Of a DNA stretch of 34,565 nucleotides, positions 1 to 6,846 are shown piece after piece. The notes beneath the pieces were generated by a model. The model ran no database searches. It saw only the letters and a list, made by a program, of their open reading frames with translations, and was not told the DNA's origin. This DNA comes from Rhodovarius lipocyclicus (GTDB taxonomy: Bacteria; Pseudomonadota; Alphaproteobacteria; Acetobacterales; Acetobacteraceae), in the NCBI RefSeq assembly GCF_009900765.1, contig NZ_JAAABL010000038.1, positions 1 through 34,565 on the forward strand, read 5' to 3'. The stretch's first letter is position 1, and the number at the start of each line of letters is the position of its first letter. The position numbers were made by a program, and so were the translations under genes.

Positions 1-68
1 GCCTTGCCCAGGCAATGCGGCGACATCTTCGCCCATTGCTCGTCACTCAAAACCAAACGCTGCGTCAT
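1..68 (-). CDS. IS5-family transposase, N-terminal fragment cut by the window edge
   Basis: The reverse strand from an ATG at 68 reads MTQRLVLSDEQWAKMSPHCL and runs off the window after 22 full codons. The start 'LSDEQWAKMSPHCLGK' is the typical opening of small IS5-family (IS427/IS1031-like) DDE transposases, whose N-terminal DUF4096-type region carries the D-E-x-W motif. Only the beginning is visible, so integrity and exact subgroup cannot be judged. The flanking DNA up to 184 is much richer in A/T than the chromosome beyond it, as expected for the end of an IS. Confidence 0.7.
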   Translation of the reverse strand, partial: MTQRLVLSDEQWAKMSPHCLGK

Positions 69-184
69 CCAAAGCGTGAATCATAAACACACGTCACCAG
101 GAAAGATCTAAATCTCAACAAGCCCTATAATTTTATCGAGAAAACCTTTTCAGGTTCCGATCCACTCCAAACTCGCAAAAAGTA
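69..184. other. AT-rich IS-end/junction segment, no gene seen
   Basis: This segment between the IS5-like transposase start and the GC-rich chromosomal genes is unusually AT-rich for the window. It should hold the transposase promoter, the terminal inverted repeat and the insertion junction. I cannot place the terminal repeat because the other IS end lies outside the window. No open frame here resembles a gene. Confidence 0.4.
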
Positions 185-194
185 ATGGGGGGCT

Positions 195-222
195 CTCGGG
201 GGGAAAGTCATTTCCCCCCGAG
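195..222. terminator. 12-bp perfect stem, 4-nt loop, downstream of the trmH-like gene
   Basis: CTCGGGGGGAAA (195-206) and TTTCCCCCCGAG (211-222) are exact reverse complements around the loop GTCA. Read on the minus strand the hairpin lies just past the methyltransferase stop and is followed some 10 nt later by a short T run. It is a good candidate terminator for the minus-strand genes. A second hairpin, GTGAGGGC/GCCCTCAC at 230-248, overlaps the stop codon. Confidence 0.55.
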
Positions 223-244
223 CGGGAGTGTGAGGGCAGCGCCC

Positions 245-973
245 TCACCCCGCCAGCGCATACAGCAGCACCGCCGCCGCGTTCGACACGTTCAGGCTTT
301 CCACCGGTCCGCGCGGCGGCAGTGTCACCCGCAGCGGGCAGGCGGCGATGGTGCCCGGGGCCGGGCCGTGTTCCTCATTGCCCAGCACCAGCGCGAAGGG
401 TTTGCCGCGCGGCAGGGCCTGGGGCGGCACGCCCCCGGCGGCGGTGGCCACCACGGGCGCCAGCCGGCCCGCGATGCGGCGCAGGAAGGTGGGCAGGTCC
501 TCCACCCGGAACAGGTCCAGCTGTTCCAGCGCGCCTTCGCTGGTGCGGAACACCGCATCCGACAGGTCGGCCTGGCGCGGGTCGGAGGAGATGACGGCGG
601 CCTTCGCCCCGAAGAACACCGCCGAGCGCAGGATGGCGCCCATATTGTGCGGGTTGCCCACCCCGTCCAGCACCGGCAGCACCGGGGCGGACCACAGGAT
701 GTCTGGCAGGCGTTCGGGCATGGGCTCGGCGCGGCGGGGGGCGGCCACGGCCACGATGCCGTTGTGGTGGGGGGTGCCGGCGATGCGGTCCAACTCGTCG
801 CTGGGCACGATGCGATAGGGCAGCTTGTGGCGCGCCATGTAGCGCGCGAGGGGGGCCGCGAATTCCTGCATCTCGGGCGTGTAGAACAGGCGGCCCACCT
901 GCTCCGGGCGGCGCAGGAACAGGGCGCGCACGGCGTTGGGGCCGGTGATACGCTGGGGGTCTGGGCTTCGCAT
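245..973 (-). CDS. TrmH/SpoU-family RNA 2'-O-methyltransferase
   Basis: The protein (242 aa) is a SPOUT-class methyltransferase that would transfer a methyl group from S-adenosylmethionine to a ribose 2'-OH of rRNA or tRNA. The three family motifs are present: N-x(3)-N-x-G-x(3)-R at 107-116 (VGNPHNMGAILR), LVLGNEEHGP at 195-204, and ESLNVSNAAAVLLY at 225-238. Together these form the trefoil-knot cofactor site. Residues 9-80 resemble the SpoU substrate-binding domain (ITGPNAVRAL, HNGIVAVAA), so the layout matches RlmB-like 23S rRNA enzymes. The exact target cannot be read from sequence. It lies downstream of the dioxygenase-like gene on the same strand, separated by a large palindrome. Confidence 0.88.
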   Translation of the reverse strand: MRSPDPQRITGPNAVRALFLRRPEQVGRLFYTPEMQEFAAPLARYMARHKLPYRIVPSDELDRIAGTPHHNGIVAVAAPRRAEPMPERLPDILWSAPVLPVLDGVGNPHNMGAILRSAVFFGAKAAVISSDPRQADLSDAVFRTSEGALEQLDLFRVEDLPTFLRRIAGRLAPVVATAAGGVPPQALPRGKPFALVLGNEEHGPAPGTIAACPLRVTLPPRGPVESLNVSNAAAVLLYALAG

Positions 974-1005
974 GCAGGGGGCGGTAGCGCGCCCGGCGGG
1001 CGGGC

Positions 1006-1071
1006 GCTAGTGCCCTGCCCGCTTCGTTCGCTGGATCTCCAGCGAACGAAGCGGATAAGCAGGACACTAGC
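1006..1071. repeat. Long near-perfect palindrome (29-nt left arm)
   Basis: The inner arms are CCGCTTCGTTCGCTGG (1019-1034) and CCAGCGAACGAAGCGG (1039-1054), exact reverse complements around the loop ATCT. The outer arms GCTAGTGCCCTGC (1006-1018) and GCAGGACACTAGC (1059-1071) pair at 12 of 13 positions, with a 4-nt ATAA bulge between inner and outer right arms. It lies between two minus-strand genes, and the stop codon of the dioxygenase-like gene (1067-1069) is inside it. It could be a transcript terminator/attenuator, an mRNA stabiliser or a copy of a palindromic dispersed repeat. There is no T run after it on either strand. Confidence 0.8.
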
Positions 1072-1687
1072 CCAGAACGATATCGAACTCCGCCCGCTGC
1101 CCTTGCGCATCGGTGCCGAGCCTGACCGTCAGCATGGCCCGCTCCGCCGGAGAGAGGGCGAGCCACAGCCGGTCCTCCTCGTTCGCGGCCTCGTCGGGGA
1201 AGAAGATCTCGGTCGTCAGCGGGCGGCCGCGGCCCAGGGGGTAGGCGCGCAGATGGATGTGCCGCGTCCGGCCGGCGTACAGGCCCGGGCGCAGGGTGCG
1301 GAAGGCATAGCGCCCCGCCCCATCCGTGGTGGCGCGGCCATAGCCCTGGAAGCCCAGGTCCCGCCGGCCCAGGTTGGGGTCATGCGGGTGCATGTTGATG
1401 CCGTTGGCGTCGGCCTGCCAGATCTCCAGCGCCACGCCCGGCAGGGGCGTGCCATCCTGCCGGCGCACCACGCCGGTCAGCAGCAGGGGCTCGCCCTGGG
1501 CGGGGCGGTCGGCGCCGGCCACATGCAGCAGGTCCGCGTCGGCATCGCCGGGGATGGAGCGCGGGTAGAAAGGCCCCTCCCGCAGGGCGGGGGTGGTGCC
1601 CGGGATGTCGTTCGTGCAACTGCCGGTGGGCAGCAGCAGGCCCCCCACCAGCAGCGCGCGCCGGGCGATATGGGGCGGGAACTGCAT
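1067..1687 (-). CDS. Intradiol ring-cleavage dioxygenase-like protein, exported
   Basis: The protein (206 aa from the ATG at 1687; a GTG at 1708 would add 7 residues) belongs to the intradiol dioxygenase superfamily, whose characterised members cleave catechols with a non-haem Fe(III). Visible family features are PLPGVALEIWQADANG (82-96), the GYGRATTDGAGRYAFRTLRPG stretch (115-135), and R-H-I-H at 142-145. By comparison with protocatechuate 3,4-dioxygenase, Tyr137 and His143/His145 would be three iron ligands. The fourth, the Tyr in the usual 'W-Q-x-[DN]-x-x-G-x-Y' motif, is Asn98 here (GINMH). An N-terminal RR plus hydrophobic stretch (9-22, ending near Cys24) suggests Tat or lipoprotein export, but the lipobox is poor. 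The substrate is unknown. Confidence 0.78.
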   Translation of the reverse strand: MQFPPHIARRALLVGGLLLPTGSCTNDIPGTTPALREGPFYPRSIPGDADADLLHVAGADRPAQGEPLLLTGVVRRQDGTPLPGVALEIWQADANGINMHPHDPNLGRRDLGFQGYGRATTDGAGRYAFRTLRPGLYAGRTRHIHLRAYPLGRGRPLTTEIFFPDEAANEEDRLWLALSPAERAMLTVRLGTDAQGQRAEFDIVLG

Positions 1688-1740
1688 GCGGCCTGAGTAT
1701 CCGGTCACCGCCCAGGCCGCGAGTGAAGAAACGTGACGAA

Positions 1741-2733
1741 CTATGCCGCCAGCGCGCGCAGCTTCTCCAGCAGGGCGGGGGGGATGGCTAGGCTCTCCGG
1801 CAGGGTGGCGTGGCGGGCACCGGGCAGGCGCACGCCCGCATCCTCCAGCATCGTGGCCACCAGCGTCTCGATCCGCGCCAGATAGGTGGCCTGGCCGGCC
1901 AGCGCGCCGGGGTCGATCACCAGCAGCGCCTGGCCCAGGGCAGGGCGGTTGCCCTCATCCTGGAAGAAGCCATCGGCCTCGAAGCCGAAGGCGGCCCCCG
2001 TCAGCGCCACGCACAACAATTCCACCACCAGCGCCAGCGCGGCCCCCTTCGGCCCGCCGAGCGCCAGCATGGCCCCGCCCATCGCGGCCTTGGGGTCGGT
2101 GGTGGGGCGGCCCGCGGCGTCCAGCGCCCAGCCTTCGGGGATGCTCTCGCCGCGCTGGGCGGCGCCCGCGATCTTCGCCCGCGCCACCTGGCTCAGCGCC
2201 AGGTCGATGACCAGCGGCGCCGCATCCCCGGCGCGGGGAAAGGCCGCCGCGATCGGGTTGGTGCCCAGCAGCGGCCGCGCGCCGCCCGGCACCGGCATGG
2301 CGAAGGGGGAGTTGGTGAAGGCCAGCGCCACCAGCCCCTGCCGCGCCAGCCGCGCCACCGGCAGGCCCATGGCCCCGGCGTGATGGCTGTTGGCGATGCC
2401 GATGAAGGCCACACCATTCGCCCGGGCGCGCGCCGCACCCTCGGCCTCCGCCATCGCCAGCGCCGGATAGGCCAGCCCATGCCCGGCATCGATCAGCGCG
2501 GCGCCGCCCCGCTGGTTCACCAGCCGCGGCTCCGCCGACCCGTCCGCGCGGCCGTTGCGCAGGAAGGCCGCGTATTGCGGCACGCGCGACAGGCCATGCC
2601 CGGCCTGGCCGATCGCCTCGCCGCCGATCAGCGCCGTGGCGGTCAGCGCCGCCATGCGGGGGTTGGCGCCGGCATGGGCCAGGGCGGCCTCGGCCAGGGC
2701 GCGCAGGGTCTCGGTGGGGGTGTGCTGGGTCAT
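1741..2733 (-). CDS. Ldh_2-family (malate/L-lactate dehydrogenase-like) oxidoreductase
   Basis: The protein (330 aa) matches the NAD(P)-dependent Ldh_2 family (COG2055: malate/L-lactate/L-sulfolactate/ureidoglycolate dehydrogenases) in length and motifs. These include GHGLSRVPQYAAFL (46-59), the catalytic-region NSHHAG, the nucleotide-binding-region PLLGTNPIAAAFP, and a central KAAMGGAMLALGGPKGAALAL segment with the family's G-x-K-G. The fold is unlike classical Rossmann LDH. I chose the ATG at 2733 because homologues begin about 10 residues before 'LRALAEAAL'; a longer open frame upstream has no family resemblance. It diverges from the serine hydrolase gene over 94 bp, which must hold both promoters. 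Substrate among 2-hydroxyacids cannot be decided. Confidence 0.85.
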   Translation of the reverse strand: MTQHTPTETLRALAEAALAHAGANPRMAALTATALIGGEAIGQAGHGLSRVPQYAAFLRNGRADGSAEPRLVNQRGGAALIDAGHGLAYPALAMAEAEGAARARANGVAFIGIANSHHAGAMGLPVARLARQGLVALAFTNSPFAMPVPGGARPLLGTNPIAAAFPRAGDAAPLVIDLALSQVARAKIAGAAQRGESIPEGWALDAAGRPTTDPKAAMGGAMLALGGPKGAALALVVELLCVALTGAAFGFEADGFFQDEGNRPALGQALLVIDPGALAGQATYLARIETLVATMLEDAGVRLPGARHATLPESLAIPPALLEKLRALAA

Positions 2734-2827
2734 GGCGGCGCACACTGCCGTGATTCCCCGGGCACCACCAGGGAGGGCTAGGCGCCCGCCGCCGCCGGGG
2801 GCAAGCTCCGCCCCAGGGAGCACCCGC

Positions 2828-3892
2828 ATGGACCGCAGCAAGATCGACCGTATCGAGGCCACCATCCGCGCCCATATCGCGGAAGGCCGGCAATTGGGCG
2901 CCAGTTTCGCCATCGCCCATCATGGCGAGGTGATCGCCCACCGCGTGCTGGGCGAGGCCCGCGCCGGCACCCCCGCCACCAACCAGTCCCTGTGGCTGCT
3001 GTATTCCAACACCAAGGTCATCACCGCCTGCGCCCTGTGGATCCTGGCCGAGGAAGGTCGCATCCGCTTCGAGGACCCGGTGGCGGCTCACATCCCGGGC
3101 TTCTGCCGCCACGGCAAGGGCGGCATCACCCTGATCCAGCTGCTGTCCCACCAGGGCGGCTTCCCCAACTCCCTCGTCCCGCCCGAGGCCTGGGAGAACC
3201 CGGCCCTGCTGGAGGACGTGGTCTGCGGCTTCACCCTGGAGACCACGCCGGGCAGCACCGTGCACTACCACCCCGCCGCCGCCCATTGGGTGGCCGCCGT
3301 GCTGATCCGCCGCGTCACCGGCCAGGACCACCGGGATTTCATCCGCGAGCGTATCATCCGCCCGCTGGGGCTGGAGGCCGAGCTGTTCGTCGGCCTGCCC
3401 GACGCCGAGCACCACCGCGCCGCCGACATGCATGACGTGACCGATCTGGGCCAGACGCCCCGCATGCCCGAATGCGGCCCGGCCCACCGCCGCGCCGGCG
3501 TGCCCGGCGGCGGCGGATACGCCACCGCCCGCGCCATGGCGCTGTTCTATCAATCCCTGCTGGGGCACGGGCCGCGCCTCGTTTCCCGCCGGATGATGCA
3601 GTACGTCACCCGCAACTTCACGGGCGACCGGCCCGACCTGGCCCAGGGGGTGCCCATGCACCGGGGGCTGGGCCCGCATTCGCGCGGCACCAGCGACACC
3701 ATCCGGGGCCTGGGCACCATCGCCCACCCCGGCACCTTCGGCCATGGCGGCGTCGGCAGCAGCTATGTGTGGGGGGATCCGGACAGCGGCACCAGCTTCG
3801 CCTTCCTGTCCAACGCACGGCAATCGGACGAGGATTGGCACATCGCCCGCATGGATATCCTGAGCAACCTGGCCCACGCGGCGCTGGGGTGA
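2828..3892 (+). CDS. Serine hydrolase, beta-lactamase/penicillin-binding-protein-like (class C fold)
   Basis: The protein (354 aa) belongs to the beta-lactamase family of serine esterases, peptidases and lactonases (COG1680). The nucleophile motif S-x-x-K is S60-N-T-K63 in 'YSNTKVITACALW'. A Tyr-containing 'HYHPAAAHWVAAVLIRRVTG' stretch occupies the YxN position, and GHGGVGSS near the C-terminus fits the third active-site motif (H/K-x-G). No signal peptide is evident, so it probably acts in the cytoplasm. The ATG at 2828 is preceded by CAGGGAG at a good distance and fits the family's start, while upstream in-frame codons run into the divergent promoter region. It is more likely an esterase-type enzyme than an antibiotic-resistance lactamase; the substrate is unknown. 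Confidence 0.85.
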   Translation: MDRSKIDRIEATIRAHIAEGRQLGASFAIAHHGEVIAHRVLGEARAGTPATNQSLWLLYSNTKVITACALWILAEEGRIRFEDPVAAHIPGFCRHGKGGITLIQLLSHQGGFPNSLVPPEAWENPALLEDVVCGFTLETTPGSTVHYHPAAAHWVAAVLIRRVTGQDHRDFIRERIIRPLGLEAELFVGLPDAEHHRAADMHDVTDLGQTPRMPECGPAHRRAGVPGGGGYATARAMALFYQSLLGHGPRLVSRRMMQYVTRNFTGDRPDLAQGVPMHRGLGPHSRGTSDTIRGLGTIAHPGTFGHGGVGSSYVWGDPDSGTSFAFLSNARQSDEDWHIARMDILSNLAHAALG

Positions 3893-3900
3893 TGATCGGG

Positions 3901-4009
3901 TAGGGCGCTATGAGGGGGCTCTGCCCCCTCAAACTCCCCCACCAAGGGCCTTTCGGCCTTTGGTGGGGGGAGCGCGAGGGGGGCAAAGCCCCTCTCGCAG
4001 ACTGCCCTA
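3901..4009. terminator. Triple-hairpin element between convergent genes
   Basis: Three adjacent hairpins fill the space between two convergent genes. They are GAGGGGGC/GCCCCCTC (3912-3930, 3-nt loop), a 15-bp arm pair with one G:T (3936-3950 with 3955-3969, loop TTTC), and GCGAGGGGGGC/GCCCCTCTCGC (near 3973-3997, 10 of 11 paired). TAGGGC (3901-3906) and GCCCTA (4004-4009) close the block. The AAGGGCCTTTCGGCCTTTGG module recurs at 20.6 and 22.1 kb. The element likely acts as a two-way terminator and belongs to the window's modular repeat family, but lacks its core. Confidence 0.65.
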
Positions 4010-4014
4010 CATCA

Positions 4015-4935
4015 TCACCGCGACGGGCGCGGCGGGTCCTGGCTGTAGTCGTAGAAGCCCTTGCCAGTCTTGCGGCCGTACCAGCCGGCCTCGACGTATT
4101 TCACCAGCAGCGGGCAGGGGCGGTATTTGCTGTCGGCCAGCCCGTCGTGCAGCACCTGCATGATGGACAGGCAGGTATCCAGCCCGATGAAATCCGCCAG
4201 TTCCAGCGGCCCCATCGGGTGGTTGGCACCCAGCTTCAGCGCGGTGTCGATCGAGACGATGTCGCCCACCCCCTCATACAGGGCATAGACGGCCTCGTTG
4301 ATCATCGGCACCAGGATGCGGTTGACGATGAAGGCGGGGAAATCCTCGGCGGTGGCCGTGGTCTTGCCCAGCTTCTTCGCCAGCACCTGCACGGCCTGAT
4401 AGGTCTGCTCGTCGGTGGCGATGCCGCGGATCACTTCCACCAGCTTCATGACCGGCACGGGGTTCATGAAGTGCATGCCGATGAAGCGCTCGGCGCGGTC
4501 CGTTGCCGCACCCAGCCGGGTGATGCTGATGGAGGAGGTGTTGGAGGCCAGCATGGCCGCGGGCTTCAGGTGGGGGCAGAGGCCCTTGAAGATCTCGCGC
4601 TTGATCGCCTCGTTCTCGGTGGCGGCTTCCACCACGAAATCGGTATCGGCGAACAGGGAGTAGTCGGTGCCGGTGGTGACGCGGGCGAGCGCCGCGTCAC
4701 GCTCTTCAGGCGCGATCAGCTTGCGGCTGACCTGCCGGTCCATGTTCTTGGCCATGGTGGCCATCGCCTTGTCCAGCGCCTCGGCCTTCACGTCCATCAG
4801 AAAGACGGGAATGCCGGCCAGGGCGCAGACATGGGCGATGCCGTTGCCCATCTGTCCCGCGCCGATCACGCCGACGCTCTTGATCTCAGGGACAGGGGCG
4901 TCGGTCTTGGCGGGGGCGTAGATGGGCGTGGCCAT
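4015..4935 (-). CDS. hbd: 3-hydroxyacyl-CoA (3-hydroxybutyryl-CoA) dehydrogenase
   Basis: The enzyme (306 aa) interconverts 3-hydroxyacyl-CoA and 3-oxoacyl-CoA with NAD(P). The Rossmann motif GAGQMG is at 25-30, followed by the acidic end of beta-2 (FLMDVK, Asp48). The catalytic His155 is in GMHFMNP, Glu167 in KLVEVI fits the His-Glu dyad, and SNTSS (131-135) is the conserved substrate-site block. C-terminal family signatures [15 protein letters not shown] and [18 protein letters not shown] are intact. Length and a single 3HCDH unit fit FadB2/PaaH/Hbd-type enzymes rather than the multifunctional FadB. Its ATG overlaps the etfA stop by one base (TAATG), so it is translationally coupled in an etfB-etfA-hbd operon. 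Confidence 0.93.
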   Translation of the reverse strand: MATPIYAPAKTDAPVPEIKSVGVIGAGQMGNGIAHVCALAGIPVFLMDVKAEALDKAMATMAKNMDRQVSRKLIAPEERDAALARVTTGTDYSLFADTDFVVEAATENEAIKREIFKGLCPHLKPAAMLASNTSSISITRLGAATDRAERFIGMHFMNPVPVMKLVEVIRGIATDEQTYQAVQVLAKKLGKTTATAEDFPAFIVNRILVPMINEAVYALYEGVGDIVSIDTALKLGANHPMGPLELADFIGLDTCLSIMQVLHDGLADSKYRPCPLLVKYVEAGWYGRKTGKGFYDYSQDPPRPSR

Positions 4936-5870
4936 TATTTCTTGTCCAGCTCGGTTTCGAGTTCGGGGATCAGCTTGAACAGGTCACCCACCAGGCCGTA
5001 GTCGGCGACCTGGAAGATCGGGGCTTCCTCGTCCTTGTTGATGGCCACGATCACCTTGCTGTCCTTCATGCCGGCCAGGTGCTGGATGGCGCCCGAGATG
5101 CCGACGGCGATGTACAGTTCCGGCGCCACGATCTTGCCGGTCTGGCCCACCTGGTGGTCGTTGGGGGCATAGCCCGCATCGACCGCGGCGCGCGAGGCAC
5201 CGACGGCGGCACCCAGCTTGTCGGCCACCTTCTCGATGATGGCGAAGTTCTCGGCCGAACCCATGGCGCGGCCGCCGGAGATGACGATGCGCGCGGCCGT
5301 CAGTTCCGGGCGCTCGCTCTTCTGCACCTCGGCGCCCAGGAAGCTGGACAGGGCAGGGTCGGCGGCGGCGGCAATGGTCTCGACGGGCGCGGAGCCGCCG
5401 GTGGCGGGCACCGGGTCGAAGCTGGCGGCGCGCACGGTGGCCACCTTCTTCGGGTCGGAGCTCTTCACGGTGGCCAGCGCGTTGCCGGCGTAGATCGGGC
5501 GCACGAAGGTGTCGGCGTCGATCACGCCCGCCACGTCGCTGATCGGCTGCACGTCCAGCAGGGCGGCGACGCGCGGCATCACGTTCTTGCCGGCGGCCGA
5601 GGCCGGGGCGAGCAGATGGCTGTAGCCGCCGGCCAGCGAGACCAGCAGGGCCGCGGTGGGCTCGGCCAGGCGCTTGGCCAGCGAGGCGTCCTCGGCCACC
5701 AGCACCTTGGCGACGGAGGGGATCTGGCTGGCGGAGGCGGCGGCGGTCGCCGCCCCTTCGCCGACCAGCAGCAGGTGCACTTCGCCCAGCTTGGCGCCGG
5801 CGGCGACGGTGCTGCGGGTGGGCTGGGTGACGGCCGCGCCGTCATGGTCCGCGAGGATCAGGATGGCCAT
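4935..5870 (-). CDS. etfA: Electron transfer flavoprotein alpha subunit
   Basis: The alpha subunit (311 aa) carries the FAD of the ETF heterodimer that passes electrons from acyl-CoA dehydrogenases to ETF:quinone oxidoreductase. The C-terminal FAD domain is clear: [36 protein letters not shown], and the ETF-alpha signature [20 protein letters not shown] ahead of [20 protein letters not shown]. The N-terminal half is the usual variable ETF domain starting [12 protein letters not shown]. It begins 3 nt after etfB and ends in a 1-nt overlap with hbd. All expected segments are present at normal length. Confidence 0.95.
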   Translation of the reverse strand: MAILILADHDGAAVTQPTRSTVAAGAKLGEVHLLLVGEGAATAAASASQIPSVAKVLVAEDASLAKRLAEPTAALLVSLAGGYSHLLAPASAAGKNVMPRVAALLDVQPISDVAGVIDADTFVRPIYAGNALATVKSSDPKKVATVRAASFDPVPATGGSAPVETIAAAADPALSSFLGAEVQKSERPELTAARIVISGGRAMGSAENFAIIEKVADKLGAAVGASRAAVDAGYAPNDHQVGQTGKIVAPELYIAVGISGAIQHLAGMKDSKVIVAINKDEEAPIFQVADYGLVGDLFKLIPELETELDKK

Positions 5871-5873
5871 GGT

Positions 5874-6623
5874 TCAGATCACCTTCGCTTCGTTGCGCAG
5901 CTTGTCGACCAGCTCGGCCACCGAACCGACCTTCACACCGGCGGAGCGCTTCGCCGGCTCCTCGACCTTCAGCACGGTCAGGCGCGGGGTCACGTCCACG
6001 CCCAGGTCGGCGGGCTTCACCGTCTCAATCGGCTTCTTGCGCGCCTTCATGATGTTGGGCAGCGAGGCGTAGCGCGGCTCATTCAGGCGCAGATCGGTGG
6101 TGACGATGGCCGGCAGGGCCAGCTTCACCGTCTCCAGCCCGCCATCCACTTCGCGGGTCACGGTGGCGAAGCCATCCGCGATCTCGACCTTGGAGGCGAA
6201 GGTGCCCTGGCCCCAGCCGAGCAGGGCGGCCAGCATCTGGCCGGTCGCGCTCATGTCGTCGTCGATCGCCTGCTTGCCCAGGATGATGAGCTGCGGCTGT
6301 TCCTTGTCGGCCAGGGCCTTCAGGATTTTGGCGACGGCGATCGGTTCCAGAACGCCGTCGTGCTCGACCAGGATGCCGCGGTCGGCGCCCATGGCGAGCG
6401 CGGTGCGGATCTGCTCCTGCGCGGCGGTGGGGCCGGCGGAGACGGCGATGATCTCGCTGACCACGCCCTTTTCCTTCAGGCGCACCGCTTCCTCAACCGC
6501 GATCTCGTCGAACGGGTTCATGGACATCTTCACATTGGCGGTCTCAACGCCGGTCCCGTCAGACTTGACCCGGACCTTGACGTTATAGTCCACCACCCGC
6601 TTCACCGGGACCAGCAGCTTCAT
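5874..6623 (-). CDS. etfB: Electron transfer flavoprotein beta subunit
   Basis: The beta subunit (249 aa) is the AMP-binding partner of EtfA. It starts with the standard [20 protein letters not shown] and keeps [46 protein letters not shown], and the recognition-loop signature [16 protein letters not shown]. The ATG at 6623 is the family start; open frame upstream to 6809 is not conserved-looking and is rejected. It is first in a minus-strand etfB-etfA-hbd operon, and its 5' region (6624-6846) is shared with the divergent mla operon and contains palindromes that may be operators. Confidence 0.95.
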   Translation of the reverse strand: MKLLVPVKRVVDYNVKVRVKSDGTGVETANVKMSMNPFDEIAVEEAVRLKEKGVVSEIIAVSAGPTAAQEQIRTALAMGADRGILVEHDGVLEPIAVAKILKALADKEQPQLIILGKQAIDDDMSATGQMLAALLGWGQGTFASKVEIADGFATVTREVDGGLETVKLALPAIVTTDLRLNEPRYASLPNIMKARKKPIETVKPADLGVDVTPRLTVLKVEEPAKRSAGVKVGSVAELVDKLRNEAKVI

Positions 6624-6732
6624 CGCCTGATTGCCTTCTGATGTGGCCTTTTCGCAGCGGCGAACATACACAGGGATTGCGGCGGGGCAAGCATGCCCCC
6701 ACGCCCTTGTTGGCGGTTCCGGCCTTCCCACC

Positions 6733-6746
6733 CGACCGGCCGGTCG
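6733..6746. promoter_or_regulatory. Perfect 14-bp palindrome, candidate operator
   Basis: CGACCGGCCGGTCG is its own reverse complement. It lies in the divergent region about 110 bp upstream of etfB and 100 bp upstream of mlaE. GC-rich palindromes of this ACCGG-CCGGT style are common TetR-family operators, so control of the etf/hbd operon by a fatty-acid-type repressor is possible. That link is inference; no regulator gene is adjacent. Confidence 0.35.
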
Positions 6747-6790
6747 AATTAATCCGTTACGCCAGCCACGCATCCGTGCGATTGCGCGCC

Positions 6791-6826
6791 CGGATGACAC
6801 GTGTTTCATCCGTCAACAGCGGATGA
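6791..6826. promoter_or_regulatory. Three alternating CGGATGA heptamers upstream of mlaE
   Basis: CGGATGA occurs at 6791-6797, its reverse complement TCATCCG at 6806-6812, and CGGATGA again at 6820-6826. The last copy ends 20 bp before the mlaE start. The spacing of the direct copies is 29 bp and the first pair forms an inverted repeat around CACGTGTT. It looks like a protein-binding site close to or within the mla promoter or leader. Confidence 0.3.
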
Positions 6827-6846
6827 CCCGCGGCGTTGGGAGAGAC

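Noticed and set aside
185-1696. A 503-codon plus-strand open frame
   Set aside because: It is antisense to the methyltransferase and dioxygenase-like genes and runs through the 1006-1071 palindrome; composition is that of a shadow frame.
1955-3877. A 640-codon minus-strand open frame
   Set aside because: It runs antisense through the serine hydrolase and then out of frame through the Ldh_2 gene; both real genes have clear family motifs.
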